Source: Confluentibacter sediminis
Lineage (GTDB): Bacteria > Bacteroidota > Bacteroidia > Flavobacteriales > Flavobacteriaceae
Direction of reading: 5' to 3'
Length of the DNA: 64,000 nucleotides
Assembly (NCBI RefSeq): GCF_003258355.1
Contig: NZ_QKPO01000016.1
Span: 1-64,000, forward strand
A program made the translations under genes and the position numbers. Shown one piece after another: positions 15,689 to 23,931 of the stretch. Each line of letters starts with the position of its first letter. The stretch's first letter is position 1. The notes beneath the pieces were generated by a model. That model had not been told where the DNA came from. It ran no database searches and was given only the letters and a program-made list of their open reading frames with translations.

Positions 15689-18031
15689 CTATAAATTTTC
15701 GTAAGAGGACACCAGCCGTATAAATTCTGCCCGATATCCATCTTTATCTTTACCTCTACCTAACTTTGCTAAAGAAATAACATCTTCAATTTTTGAATTA
15801 TTGTGGTATTTTGATTGTCTTAATTGCATTCCAAACAAAGCAACTGCAGAAGCGAACCCTAAATCTTCTGAAGGAAGTCCAACTTCATCTTTTTGTATAT
15901 GTATCATTTCTATACTTTTATCACCATCTGGTTTTTTGTATCTAAATTTAACGGTAAACAATTCATCAGAATAATTTTGAGTAACTTCTGGTTTGGTATA
16001 TTTTAAATCTGCAACATCTTTTAGATAGCTGCTTTCAACACCTACAGGAATTATTTCATAAAGTGCTGTTACAGTATGTCCACTACCTAATTCGCCTGCA
16101 TCTTTTGTGTCATCTATAAAATCTTCATCTTCTAACATTCTATTTTCATAACCAATAAGTCTGTATGCCTGTACTTTATTTGGGTTAAATTCTATTTGAA
16201 TTTTTACATCTTTGGCAATAGTAAACAAAGTCCCACCGAATTCTTTTCCAAACACCTTTTGGGCTTCCTGCATATTGTCAATATACGCATGGTTACCATT
16301 TCCTTTATCTGCCAATGTTTCTAGCTTTGAATCTTTATAATTTCCATATCCAAACCCTAAAACAGATAAAAACACCCCAGACTTACGCTTTTCTTCGATT
16401 AACTTTTCCATGTCTTTGTCACTTGATACGCCCACATTAAAATCCCCATCTGTTGCAAGAATAACACGGTTATTACCATTCTTTTTAAAATTTTCTTCAG
16501 CTAGTTTATATGCCAAATTAATACCTGCACCACCAGCAGTTGAGCCACCAGCATTTAAATTATCTAAAGCCGATAGAATTTTCTCTTTGTTTTTTCCTGA
16601 TGTTGGTTCTAAAACTACGCCTGCAGCACCAGCATACACTACAATGGACACTTTATCTTGTTCTCGAAGTTGATTGACCAACAATTTGAAAGCCGATTTT
16701 AATAATGGCAGTTTGTTTTGAGAGTCCATAGACCCAGAAACATCAATCAAAAATGTTAAGTTTGATGGTGGTAATTCATCCTTATCATAGGTTTTGCCTT
16801 GTAAACCAATCTTGACAATTTTTGTTGCAGCATTCCAAGGAGTTTTGGCAATTTCTGTATTAATTGAAAATGGATGTTCATCAGTGGGTTGTGGATAGTT
16901 ATATTCGAAATAATTAATCATTTCTTCAATTTTAACTGCGCCTGGTTCGATGGTTTCTCCATTATTAATCATACGCCTTAAATTACTGTATGCAGCTTTA
17001 TCTACATCAATAGAAAAGGTTGATAAGGGTGACAAGGACGTTCTTTCAAAATTATTTTCCTCTATAACAGCATAGCTTTCATCATTGTTTAATCTAAAAT
17101 TCCCTTGATGTGTTGTAATTACAATACAACCATTATTTGCTATTTTTCCAAACTTTTGCTTTGCTTCTGTATTATCATATACAACTTTTCTATCAATATC
17201 TACTTCTGGTAAATTTTCAATTATATAATTGTTTTCTTTCTTTATTGGTGCTCCATCAACAATATATAATATTTCATTGTTAATATTTTTAGAATTATTT
17301 TTAGTAGAAATAAGTATGACACCACTTGCTGCTCTACTCCCATAAATTGAAGTAGCTGATGCATCTTTTAACACGTTTATATTTTGAATATTTTTTGGGT
17401 TTATTTTATCTAAATTATTATAAGGTGTAATAATGCCATCAACTACAACCAGTGGAGTTTGGTTATTATTTATAGAAGCCTGCCCTCTAATTAATATTTT
17501 ATTGTTTTTGTTCTCATTAGCGTTGTTATTAGTAATATTTACACCGGCCACTCTTCCCTGCAAAGCATTAGTAACTGGTATTGTTGTTTGTATTTGTCCT
17601 GCTAATTGATTATGATAGGCTTTTTGCTTTTGGCTTTTCATTTGAGAAGCTGATTCTGCTCTGACCGATGTTACAGAACCAGTAAGATAACTTCTTCTTT
17701 GTGTTCCATAACCAACCACAACGACTTCATCTAAAGCTTGTTTAGAAGGCTCCAGAGAAACATTTATAGTATTAAGTTTTTCAACTTTTTTTTCTTTGGT
17801 TTCATAACCTAGACTGGAAAATACCAAAATATCGGAGTCTTTTGCTTTGATTTGATACAAACCATCAAAATTTGTAGTAGTACCTGTTGAAGTTCCTTTG
17901 ATAACGACATTAACTCCTGGAAATGGTGTTCCATCCGTAGAATCTGTTACTCTTCCAACAATCAATTGTTCTTGAGCTGTTATTTGTAATGAAGAAATCA
18001 AAACAAATAAAAATGTGAATAATGTTTTCAT
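15689..18031 (-). CDS. VWA/YfbK-like protein with carboxypeptidase-regulatory and TonB-plug modules, no barrel
   Basis: A 780-residue protein. A signal peptide (1-19) leads to a carboxypeptidase-like regulatory domain (22-95, VGRVTDSTDGTPFPGVNVVI). A SusC-type plug segment follows (about 150-247: LQGRVAGVNI, ILIRGQASI, PLVVVDGI, VLKDASATSIYGSRAASG). A second shorter plug-like unit lies at about 250-312 (ILYIVDGAPI, then GCIVITTHQG). Residues 335-600 carry the von Willebrand factor A domain with MIDAS residues DVSGSMDS (about 425), a Thr in GGSTAGG, and ATDGDFNVG. The rest resembles the YfbK C-terminal domain. No beta-barrel is present, so it is not a transporter. It is probably periplasmic or surface-bound and metal-dependent in protein binding. 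Confidence 0.85.
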   Translation of the reverse strand: MKTLFTFLFVLISSLQITAQEQLIVGRVTDSTDGTPFPGVNVVIKGTSTGTTTNFDGLYQIKAKDSDILVFSSLGYETKEKKVEKLNTINVSLEPSKQALDEVVVVGYGTQRRSYLTGSVTSVRAESASQMKSQKQKAYHNQLAGQIQTTIPVTNALQGRVAGVNITNNNANENKNNKILIRGQASINNNQTPLVVVDGIITPYNNLDKINPKNIQNINVLKDASATSIYGSRAASGVILISTKNNSKNINNEILYIVDGAPIKKENNYIIENLPEVDIDRKVVYDNTEAKQKFGKIANNGCIVITTHQGNFRLNNDESYAVIEENNFERTSLSPLSTFSIDVDKAAYSNLRRMINNGETIEPGAVKIEEMINYFEYNYPQPTDEHPFSINTEIAKTPWNAATKIVKIGLQGKTYDKDELPPSNLTFLIDVSGSMDSQNKLPLLKSAFKLLVNQLREQDKVSIVVYAGAAGVVLEPTSGKNKEKILSALDNLNAGGSTAGGAGINLAYKLAEENFKKNGNNRVILATDGDFNVGVSSDKDMEKLIEEKRKSGVFLSVLGFGYGNYKDSKLETLADKGNGNHAYIDNMQEAQKVFGKEFGGTLFTIAKDVKIQIEFNPNKVQAYRLIGYENRMLEDEDFIDDTKDAGELGSGHTVTALYEIIPVGVESSYLKDVADLKYTKPEVTQNYSDELFTVKFRYKKPDGDKSIEMIHIQKDEVGLPSEDLGFASAVALFGMQLRQSKYHNNSKIEDVISLAKLGRGKDKDGYRAEFIRLVSSYENL

Positions 18032-18127
18032 AATAGTCGATTTAAAATGTTTAGCGTAAAACTAAATCCATCAACCTTATTATAAAACCAATAATGAGTG
18101 AAGTGCTCTTTTGGATGAGTAAAGCAT

Positions 18128-18158
18128 AAAAAAAGGCTAAATTCAAATTCAGCCTTCA
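18128..18158 (-). terminator. Terminator of the Tudor-like protein gene
   Basis: On the minus strand AAGGCT pairs with AGCCTT, extended by a mismatched AATT/AATT inner stem, followed by a T run. It lies 24 bases past the stop of the gene at 18182. Confidence 0.65.
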
Positions 18159-18181
18159 TGATTCATCTTGTTATTAAAATT

Positions 18182-18706
18182 TTAACTTCCCTTCTGCCCA
18201 ACAAATTGTTGGTTTTTAGATTTAAACAGAATATTAAAACTGGTTAAACTCCCATAAATTCTGGTAATATATTGCTGTAAATCTATTTTACTTTGTTCAT
18301 CTAAATCACTGGCATTAATTCGCTGTTCCATAACTCGCAATCTGTCTCGAACCATCGTGATTTTATGAAAAAAAGTATCAATAGGCAGTTCGTAAGATTT
18401 TAAACTGGTATCTGCTGGTTCTAAAATCAGTTTTCCTCCTTTATATTTATCAGCAATGGTAACGACTTCACTAACATCACTCCATTTTTTAAGAATATCT
18501 ACCAAACTACTTTCTATATCAAAAAAGCTCACGGTGTCTACATCGCCATCAGCGGCTTCAATCACTTCAAATTCACTATCTAAATCAATAGTTTCCAATC
18601 CATTTTCAATAAATGTCACCCAATAATGTTGAGCTGTTACATTGGTTACAACACCTTTTCCGTGTTCTGAATGGTTTATTCTAGAACCTATTCCTAATAA
18701 TTTCAT
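18182..18706 (-). CDS. Conserved hypothetical with N-terminal Tudor/KOW-like domain
   Basis: A 174-residue soluble protein with no function that I can name. Residues 1-50 (GIGSRINHSEHGKGVVTNV, then YWVTFIENGLETIDL) form a small beta-barrel-like module that resembles the C-terminal Tudor-like region of PcrA/UvrD helicases; the helicase in this same window ends with the comparable VKHIRFGTGEVLKI. The remainder is predicted helical (KWSDVSEVV, then MVRDRLRVMEQRINASDLDEQSK). The resemblance suggests RNA polymerase or nucleic-acid contact, as an inference only. It is a single-gene unit with its own terminator. Confidence 0.7.
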   Translation of the reverse strand: MKLLGIGSRINHSEHGKGVVTNVTAQHYWVTFIENGLETIDLDSEFEVIEAADGDVDTVSFFDIESSLVDILKKWSDVSEVVTIADKYKGGKLILEPADTSLKSYELPIDTFFHKITMVRDRLRVMEQRINASDLDEQSKIDLQQYITRIYGSLTSFNILFKSKNQQFVGQKGS

Positions 18707-19109
18707 ATTATTTCTTGTTAATCTGTCCTTTGCTTTATTAAAAGCACAATTATAATAAAACTTTAACTATTAATCATTTTTAATGAAATCAATTCTTAAA
18801 ATAACTTGATGACACCTATAAATAATTCTTAATTTTCTGTTAAATACACCTCTTAAAAAAAAGATACAACCCCCTGTTTTTAATAGGGTATTATATAACT
18901 ATTCACAAATAAAAAATACGTATGCTATTTTTAAAATACCACGGTAAAACAGATTAACAATTAAAGAGCAAATCATACCCCAAAACAGATGGGGTAAATC
19001 AAAATTCATATACAAATAATGTAAAAGTTAATTAATCTTAACGAAGTTGCCAATATCCTATATAGCATCTATTTTTATAGAAGAACAAACATTTTAAAAC
19101 CTATAAATT
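18707..19109. other. Gene-free AT-rich stretch with one inverted repeat
   Basis: No coding frame of credible composition was seen on either strand. The only structure is TACCCC-N9-GGGGTA at 18976-18996. A weaker CCCT/AGGG pair lies at 18872-18888. Both may belong to the control region of the secreted protein gene at 19110. Confidence 0.5.
18976..18996. promoter_or_regulatory. Inverted repeat TACCCC-N9-GGGGTA
   Basis: A perfect 6-base GC-rich inverted repeat in an otherwise AT-rich spacer, 113 bases before the gene at 19110. It lacks a T run, so it is less likely to be a terminator and could be an operator. No regulator is assigned. Confidence 0.35.
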
Positions 19110-19478
19110 ATGAGAAAATTATGCTACTTATTATTTTTTGCTTTTGGACTTTCATTTGCAAATAATCAGCCATTAGAAAATCAAAACGAACCGAAGGTTG
19201 GTGACGTATTAATTATAAATCAACCCTCTGGAAGTAAATACAACTACATTTTTTTTCCAAAGTTAAATTTTATAGTTAAAAAAGGAGGTTTATCCAATTA
19301 CAAAAGTGTACACGGAAATCATGTCATTGTAAAAGAAGTGGAAACAAAACCTAATGGCAAAACGTATGTTCATTTAGAGAAAAAAGACAATACAGATTTT
19401 TTCGGGTTTTTAAAAACGGTCAAAGCTAATTATGAAAAATCATTACATGCTGGTGAAATTTCCATAGTAAATGAATAA
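19110..19478 (+). CDS. Small secreted hypothetical protein
   Basis: A 122-residue protein with a signal peptide (MRKLCYLLFFAFGLSFANN, cleavage near 18). The mature part has alternating beta-like strands (VGDVLIINQPSG, YNYIFFPKLNFIVKKGG, HVIVKEVETKPNGKTYVHLEK) and no cysteines or catalytic motif. I do not recognise the family. Its long upstream spacer and its own strong terminator show an independently controlled one-gene unit, probably periplasmic or surface-exposed. Confidence 0.75.
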   Translation: MRKLCYLLFFAFGLSFANNQPLENQNEPKVGDVLIINQPSGSKYNYIFFPKLNFIVKKGGLSNYKSVHGNHVIVKEVETKPNGKTYVHLEKKDNTDFFGFLKTVKANYEKSLHAGEISIVNE

Positions 19479-19501
19479 TATTATTTTAATCAAATACTTA
19501 T

Positions 19502-19535
19502 AGAAGCTACATGAACTATGTAGCTTCTTTTGTTT
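19502..19535 (+). terminator. Hairpin terminator of the 122-aa protein gene
   Basis: AGAAGCTACAT and ATGTAGCTTCT form a perfect 11-base stem around GAACT, followed by TTTGTTTT. It starts 24 bases after the stop codon. Confidence 0.88.
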
Positions 19536-19628
19536 TAATATATAAAACCAAACATATAATAAAAAGATGAAGGCTTCGTTTTTAACCTAGTTTCGAACAA
19601 TTTAAATATATTTAGCATTATTTTATCA

Positions 19629-20129
19629 ATGAGTAAAATTAAAAACATGAGCTTTATTCTATTATTAATTAGACCAATAGGCTTTTTATGCTTACTTATT
19701 TTCACAACCAGTTTTTCTAGTGTATCCTCTAAAATAAACAAAATCAAAATATCGCAGTATGATACCATTATGAAAGATACTGTATTAATTGATACTATCG
19801 TTGTTGACTCCTCACTCACTAGATACACACCGTATAAGGAAAATGTGCATGCCTCTTACTACCACGACAAATTTAATGGGAGAAAAACGGCTAGTGGGGA
19901 AAAATTTGACAATAATTTATATACTGCTTCCCATAAAACATTAAAATTTGGAACTAAAATCAAGGTAACAAATACTGCTAATAACGAGTTTGTAATTGTC
20001 ACGATAAACGATAGGGGACCTTTTATTAAAAATAGGGAAATTGATTTATCAAAAAAAGCCTTTATGGAAATTACAAAAAACAAATTAACTGGCTTTTTAA
20101 TTGTAAATCTTGAAGTTTTGGAAGACTAA
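19629..20129 (+). CDS. RlpA-like septal ring lytic transglycosylase family protein
   Basis: A 166-residue protein. Residues 1-36 hold a hydrophobic export segment (MSFILLLIRPIGFLCLLIF). The RlpA double-psi beta-barrel spans about 75-166: HASYYHDKFNGRKTASGEKF, LKFGTKIKVTN, NDRGPFIKNREIDLSKKAF. The NDRGPF and ASYY motifs are hallmarks, and Pseudomonas RlpA cleaves stem-peptide-free glycan at division sites. No SPOR domain is attached, unlike the longer RlpA proteins, so septal targeting is uncertain. An internal ATG six codons in is an alternative start. It is followed by uvrA on the same strand. Confidence 0.85.
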   Translation: MSKIKNMSFILLLIRPIGFLCLLIFTTSFSSVSSKINKIKISQYDTIMKDTVLIDTIVVDSSLTRYTPYKENVHASYYHDKFNGRKTASGEKFDNNLYTASHKTLKFGTKIKVTNTANNEFVIVTINDRGPFIKNREIDLSKKAFMEITKNKLTGFLIVNLEVLED

Positions 20130-20182
20130 CTCCTTTTTCTTGTTAGAAATAAATCTTCATATAAATTTAATAACTAAAATTG

Positions 20183-20190
20183 TACCTTTG
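20183..20190 (+). promoter_or_regulatory. -7 promoter element of uvrA
   Basis: TACCTTTG matches TAnnTTTG exactly and lies 40 bases before the uvrA ATG. No clear TTTG -33 partner is visible. The transcript would begin just at or before the hairpin at 20195. Confidence 0.45.
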
Positions 20191-20194
20191 CATT

Positions 20195-20211
20195 CCTGTC
20201 TACCGAACAGG
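20195..20211 (+). repeat. Hairpin in the uvrA leader
   Basis: CCTGT-CTACCGA-ACAGG followed by CAGG forms a small GC-rich hairpin between the -7 element and the uvrA start. Its GC-rich composition is unlike the surrounding leader and suggests a dispersed intergenic repeat, though only one copy was noticed in this window. Confidence 0.4.
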
Positions 20212-20229
20212 CAGGTTTGCCTATAATTT

Positions 20230-23061
20230 ATGAGCCAATTTGAGGATTTTATTGAAGTAAAAGGTGCTAGAGTACACAATCTTAAAAATATTGATGTATC
20301 CATTCCGCGCGAAAAATTGGTAGTTATTACCGGCTTATCTGGTAGTGGAAAATCGTCTCTGGCTTTTGACACTATTTATGCTGAAGGACAAAGACGTTAT
20401 ATAGAAACCTTCTCCGCTTATGCCAGACAGTTTCTGGGTGGTTTAGAACGTCCGGATGTTGATAAAATTGATGGTTTATCTCCCGTAATTGCCATCGAGC
20501 AAAAAACAACTAGTAAATCGCCACGTTCTACCGTTGGGACTATTACAGAGATTTACGATTTTCTTCGTTTATTATTTGCTCGTGCCAGTGATGCTTATAG
20601 TTATAACACGGGTGATAAAATGATAAGTTATACAGATGAGCAGATTAAAGAACTCATAGTCAATGATTTTAAAGATAAACGAATCAATATTTTGGCGCCT
20701 GTGGTTCGTTCCAGAAAAGGACATTACCGTGAATTATTTGAGCAAATAGCCAAACAAGGCTTTGTAAAAGTAAGAACAGATGGGGAAATAAAAGATATTA
20801 CCAAAGGCATGATGCTTGATCGCTATAAAACGCATGATGTTGAAATTGTTATTGATAGATTAAAAATTGATGACTCCATAGATAACGACAAACGCCTAAC
20901 AGAAAGCATCAATACAGCCATGTATCATGGTGAAGATGTTTTGATGGTGATAGACCAAGATACTAACGACGTCCGCTATTTTAGTAGAAATTTGATGTGT
21001 CCATCTTCTGGTATTTCATACCCCAATCCTGAGCCTAATAATTTTTCATTTAATTCCCCAAAAGGTGCTTGCGACCATTGTAATGGCATTGGTGAATTAT
21101 ATCAAGTGAACAGTCAAAAAATTATTCCAGATGACACTCTTTCTATCAAAAATGGTGCGCTAGCTCCCCATGGCCCAGAAAAAAACAGCTGGATATTTAA
21201 GCAATTGGAAATCATTGCCCAACGCTATAATTTTAAATTAAGTGATGCTTATAAAGACATTCCTCAACAAGCAAAACAAATTATTTTATATGGCGGAAAC
21301 GAAAAGTTTTCAGTAGACAGTAAAACACTCGGGGTAACTCGCGATTATAAAATTGATTTTGAAGGTGTTGCTAATTTTATCGAAAACCAATACAAAACTG
21401 CAGAATCCACATCTTTAAAACGTTGGGCAAAAGAGTATATGGATAAAATTGTATGTCCAGTTTGTGAAGGTTCTAGATTAAAAAAAGAATCCCTTTATTT
21501 TAAAATAAATAATAAAAACATTGCTGAATTAGCAAATACAGACATCGTTGAATTAACAAGTTGGTTTAACGATTTACACCATCATCTGTCTGAAAAACAA
21601 TTAAAAATTTCAGAAGAGGTTATTAAAGAAATTAAATCCAGACTGCAATTTTTACTAGATGTTGGCTTAGATTATTTATCGTTGAACAGAAGTTCCAAAT
21701 CCTTATCTGGTGGTGAAGCCCAACGTATTCGTCTTGCCACCCAAATTGGTTCACAATTGGTTGGCGTACTTTACATTTTAGATGAGCCTAGTATTGGATT
21801 ACATCAACGAGATAATGAGAAATTAATTAGTTCATTAGTAGCATTAAGAGATTTAGGAAATTCGGTTATTGTAGTCGAGCATGATAAAGATATGATTGAG
21901 CGTGCCGATTATGTGATTGATATTGGTCCCAAAGCTGGAAAATTTGGTGGAGAGATAATCAGTATTGGTACACCTAAAGAATTGTTAACACATCACACCC
22001 TTACTGCCGATTATTTAAATGGTACCAAACAAATAGAAATCCCTAAAAAAAGACGGGAAGGCAATGGGAAATTTATTGAACTAAAAGGATGCACAGGAAA
22101 TAATTTAAAAAACATTTCAGTTAAATTCCCTTTGGGAAAAATGATTGGAGTTACGGGAGTTTCTGGTAGCGGAAAATCCACATTAATAAATGAAACCCTC
22201 TATCCTATTCTCAATGCACATTATTTTAATGGCGTAAAAAAACCCATGCCTTACAAAAGCATTAGTGGATTAGAGCATATTGATAAAGTGATTGACATCA
22301 ACCAATCGCCTATTGGAAGAACCCCTAGAAGTAATCCTGTGACTTATACGGGCACTTTTAGTGAAATAAGAGCCCTTTTTGCTAAAGTACCCGAAGCCAT
22401 GATTCGTGGGTATAAAGCGGGTCGTTTCAGTTTTAACGTCGCTGGCGGTCGTTGTGAAACGTGCCAAGGTGGCGGATTACGGGTTATTGAAATGAATTTC
22501 CTACCTGATGTTTATGTAGAATGTGAAACGTGCCAAGGCAAACGTTTTAATAGGGAAACTTTGGAGATTCGATATAAGGGGAAATCTATTAGTGATGTAT
22601 TGAACATGACCATAAATGAAGCTGTTGATTTTTTTGAAAATATTCCTAAAATTCATAATAAACTTAAAACCATCAAAGATGTAGGATTAGGCTATATTAC
22701 TTTAGGACAACAAAGTACCACGCTTTCAGGTGGAGAGGCTCAACGTATAAAACTGGCAACCGAGTTAAGTAAACGCGATACAGGAAATACTTTTTATATA
22801 TTGGATGAACCCACAACGGGACTTCATTTTGAAGATATTAGAGTGTTAATGATTGTCCTTAACAAATTAGCCAATAAAGGAAATACGGTACTTATTATTG
22901 AGCATAATTTAGATGTTATTAAAACTGTTGACCATATTATAGATGTTGGTTATGAAGGTGGAAAAGGGGGCGGACAAATAATTGTGGAAGGCAAACCTGA
23001 AGACGTTGCTAAGCATAAAAAAAGTTATACAGCGAAATTTCTCAAAAAAGAATTAAATTAA
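20230..23061 (+). CDS. uvrA: Excinuclease ABC subunit A
   Basis: A 943-residue UvrA of standard length. The N-terminal ATPase has Walker [15 protein letters not shown] (about 33-46), a zinc module starting at CDHCNGIG (about 280), and a CPVCEGSRL pair near 413. The signature [15 protein letters not shown] and Walker [16 protein letters not shown] follow. The C-terminal ATPase has [15 protein letters not shown], the zinc finger from CETCQGGG to CETCQGK, and [16 protein letters not shown] with [13 protein letters not shown]. UvrA dimers recognise bulky DNA lesions and load UvrB. uvrB and uvrC are not here. A LOG-family gene follows 43 bases downstream on the same strand. Confidence 0.97.
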   Translation: MSQFEDFIEVKGARVHNLKNIDVSIPREKLVVITGLSGSGKSSLAFDTIYAEGQRRYIETFSAYARQFLGGLERPDVDKIDGLSPVIAIEQKTTSKSPRSTVGTITEIYDFLRLLFARASDAYSYNTGDKMISYTDEQIKELIVNDFKDKRINILAPVVRSRKGHYRELFEQIAKQGFVKVRTDGEIKDITKGMMLDRYKTHDVEIVIDRLKIDDSIDNDKRLTESINTAMYHGEDVLMVIDQDTNDVRYFSRNLMCPSSGISYPNPEPNNFSFNSPKGACDHCNGIGELYQVNSQKIIPDDTLSIKNGALAPHGPEKNSWIFKQLEIIAQRYNFKLSDAYKDIPQQAKQIILYGGNEKFSVDSKTLGVTRDYKIDFEGVANFIENQYKTAESTSLKRWAKEYMDKIVCPVCEGSRLKKESLYFKINNKNIAELANTDIVELTSWFNDLHHHLSEKQLKISEEVIKEIKSRLQFLLDVGLDYLSLNRSSKSLSGGEAQRIRLATQIGSQLVGVLYILDEPSIGLHQRDNEKLISSLVALRDLGNSVIVVEHDKDMIERADYVIDIGPKAGKFGGEIISIGTPKELLTHHTLTADYLNGTKQIEIPKKRREGNGKFIELKGCTGNNLKNISVKFPLGKMIGVTGVSGSGKSTLINETLYPILNAHYFNGVKKPMPYKSISGLEHIDKVIDINQSPIGRTPRSNPVTYTGTFSEIRALFAKVPEAMIRGYKAGRFSFNVAGGRCETCQGGGLRVIEMNFLPDVYVECETCQGKRFNRETLEIRYKGKSISDVLNMTINEAVDFFENIPKIHNKLKTIKDVGLGYITLGQQSTTLSGGEAQRIKLATELSKRDTGNTFYILDEPTTGLHFEDIRVLMIVLNKLANKGNTVLIIEHNLDVIKTVDHIIDVGYEGGKGGGQIIVEGKPEDVAKHKKSYTAKFLKKELN

Positions 23062-23104
23062 TCTTTATAGAACACAAAAGTTCAATAAATTAAACACCTA
23101 TGAT

Positions 23105-23794
23105 ATGATAGAAGAAGGACATCATAAAAGATGGAATGAAATAAAAACAAACGACTCTTGGGCTATTTTTAAAATAATGGGAGAGTTTGTATCTGGTTTT
23201 GAAAAAATGAGTAAAATTGGGCCTTGTGTTTCCATTTTCGGTTCTGCAAGAACTAAATCTGAGAACCCGTATTACAAATTAGCAGAAAATATTGCAAAGC
23301 GAATTGTTGAAGCTGGTTATGGTGTCATTACCGGTGGTGGCCCCGGAATTATGGAAGCTGGTAATAAAGGAGCCCATCTGGCTGGTGGCACATCTGTTGG
23401 ATTAAATATAGAACTCCCTTTTGAACAACATGACAATCCTTATATTGACTCTGATAAAAGCTTAGACTTCGATTATTTTTTTGTTCGTAAAGTGATGTTT
23501 GTAAAATATTCTCAAGGCTTTGTGGTGATGCCAGGTGGTTTTGGAACTTTAGATGAACTTTTTGAAGCCATTACTCTTATACAAACCCATAAAATTGAAA
23601 AATTTCCAATTATTTTAGTAGGAACAGAATTTTGGAAAGGATTATTTGATTGGATTAAGACAACCATTTTAGATGCTTTCGCAAACATAAGTGTGAAAGA
23701 TTTAGATTTAATTCACTTGGTAGATACGGAGGATGAAGTAATAGCTATATTAGATAACTTTTATAAAGAATATAATTTAAGTCCTAACTTCTAA
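23105..23794 (+). CDS. LOG family protein (TIGR00730, cytokinin-activating-type phosphoribohydrolase)
   Basis: A 229-residue Rossmann-fold protein. The two family motifs are intact: GGGPGIMEAGNKGA (about 78-91) and PGGFGTLDELFEA (about 146-158), with the catalytic glutamate in the latter. Plant LOG enzymes release ribose 5-phosphate from cytokinin ribotides; bacterial relatives act on AMP or similar nucleotides, so a nucleotide N-glycosidase role is likely. It is 43 bases after uvrA, same strand, and may be co-transcribed; a mechanistic link is not evident. Confidence 0.9.
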   Translation: MIEEGHHKRWNEIKTNDSWAIFKIMGEFVSGFEKMSKIGPCVSIFGSARTKSENPYYKLAENIAKRIVEAGYGVITGGGPGIMEAGNKGAHLAGGTSVGLNIELPFEQHDNPYIDSDKSLDFDYFFVRKVMFVKYSQGFVVMPGGFGTLDELFEAITLIQTHKIEKFPIILVGTEFWKGLFDWIKTTILDAFANISVKDLDLIHLVDTEDEVIAILDNFYKEYNLSPNF

Positions 23795-23810
23795 ACCCTT
23801 TAATAACCTT

Positions 23811-23818
23811 TACATTTG
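23811..23818 (+). promoter_or_regulatory. -7 promoter element upstream of the M1-like gene
   Basis: TACATTTG matches the TAnnTTTG consensus and lies about 114 bases before the TTG start at 23932. No convincing -33 box was found. Confidence 0.3.
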
Positions 23819-23931
23819 CTTCTTACCTAAGCAAAACAATCAAGCAATATGAATTACAATGGTTTAATCAAGTAATTTACTATATTGCTGCGCCTATTTA
23901 AATACAAATCTTTTAATGTTGTTGCTATAAA

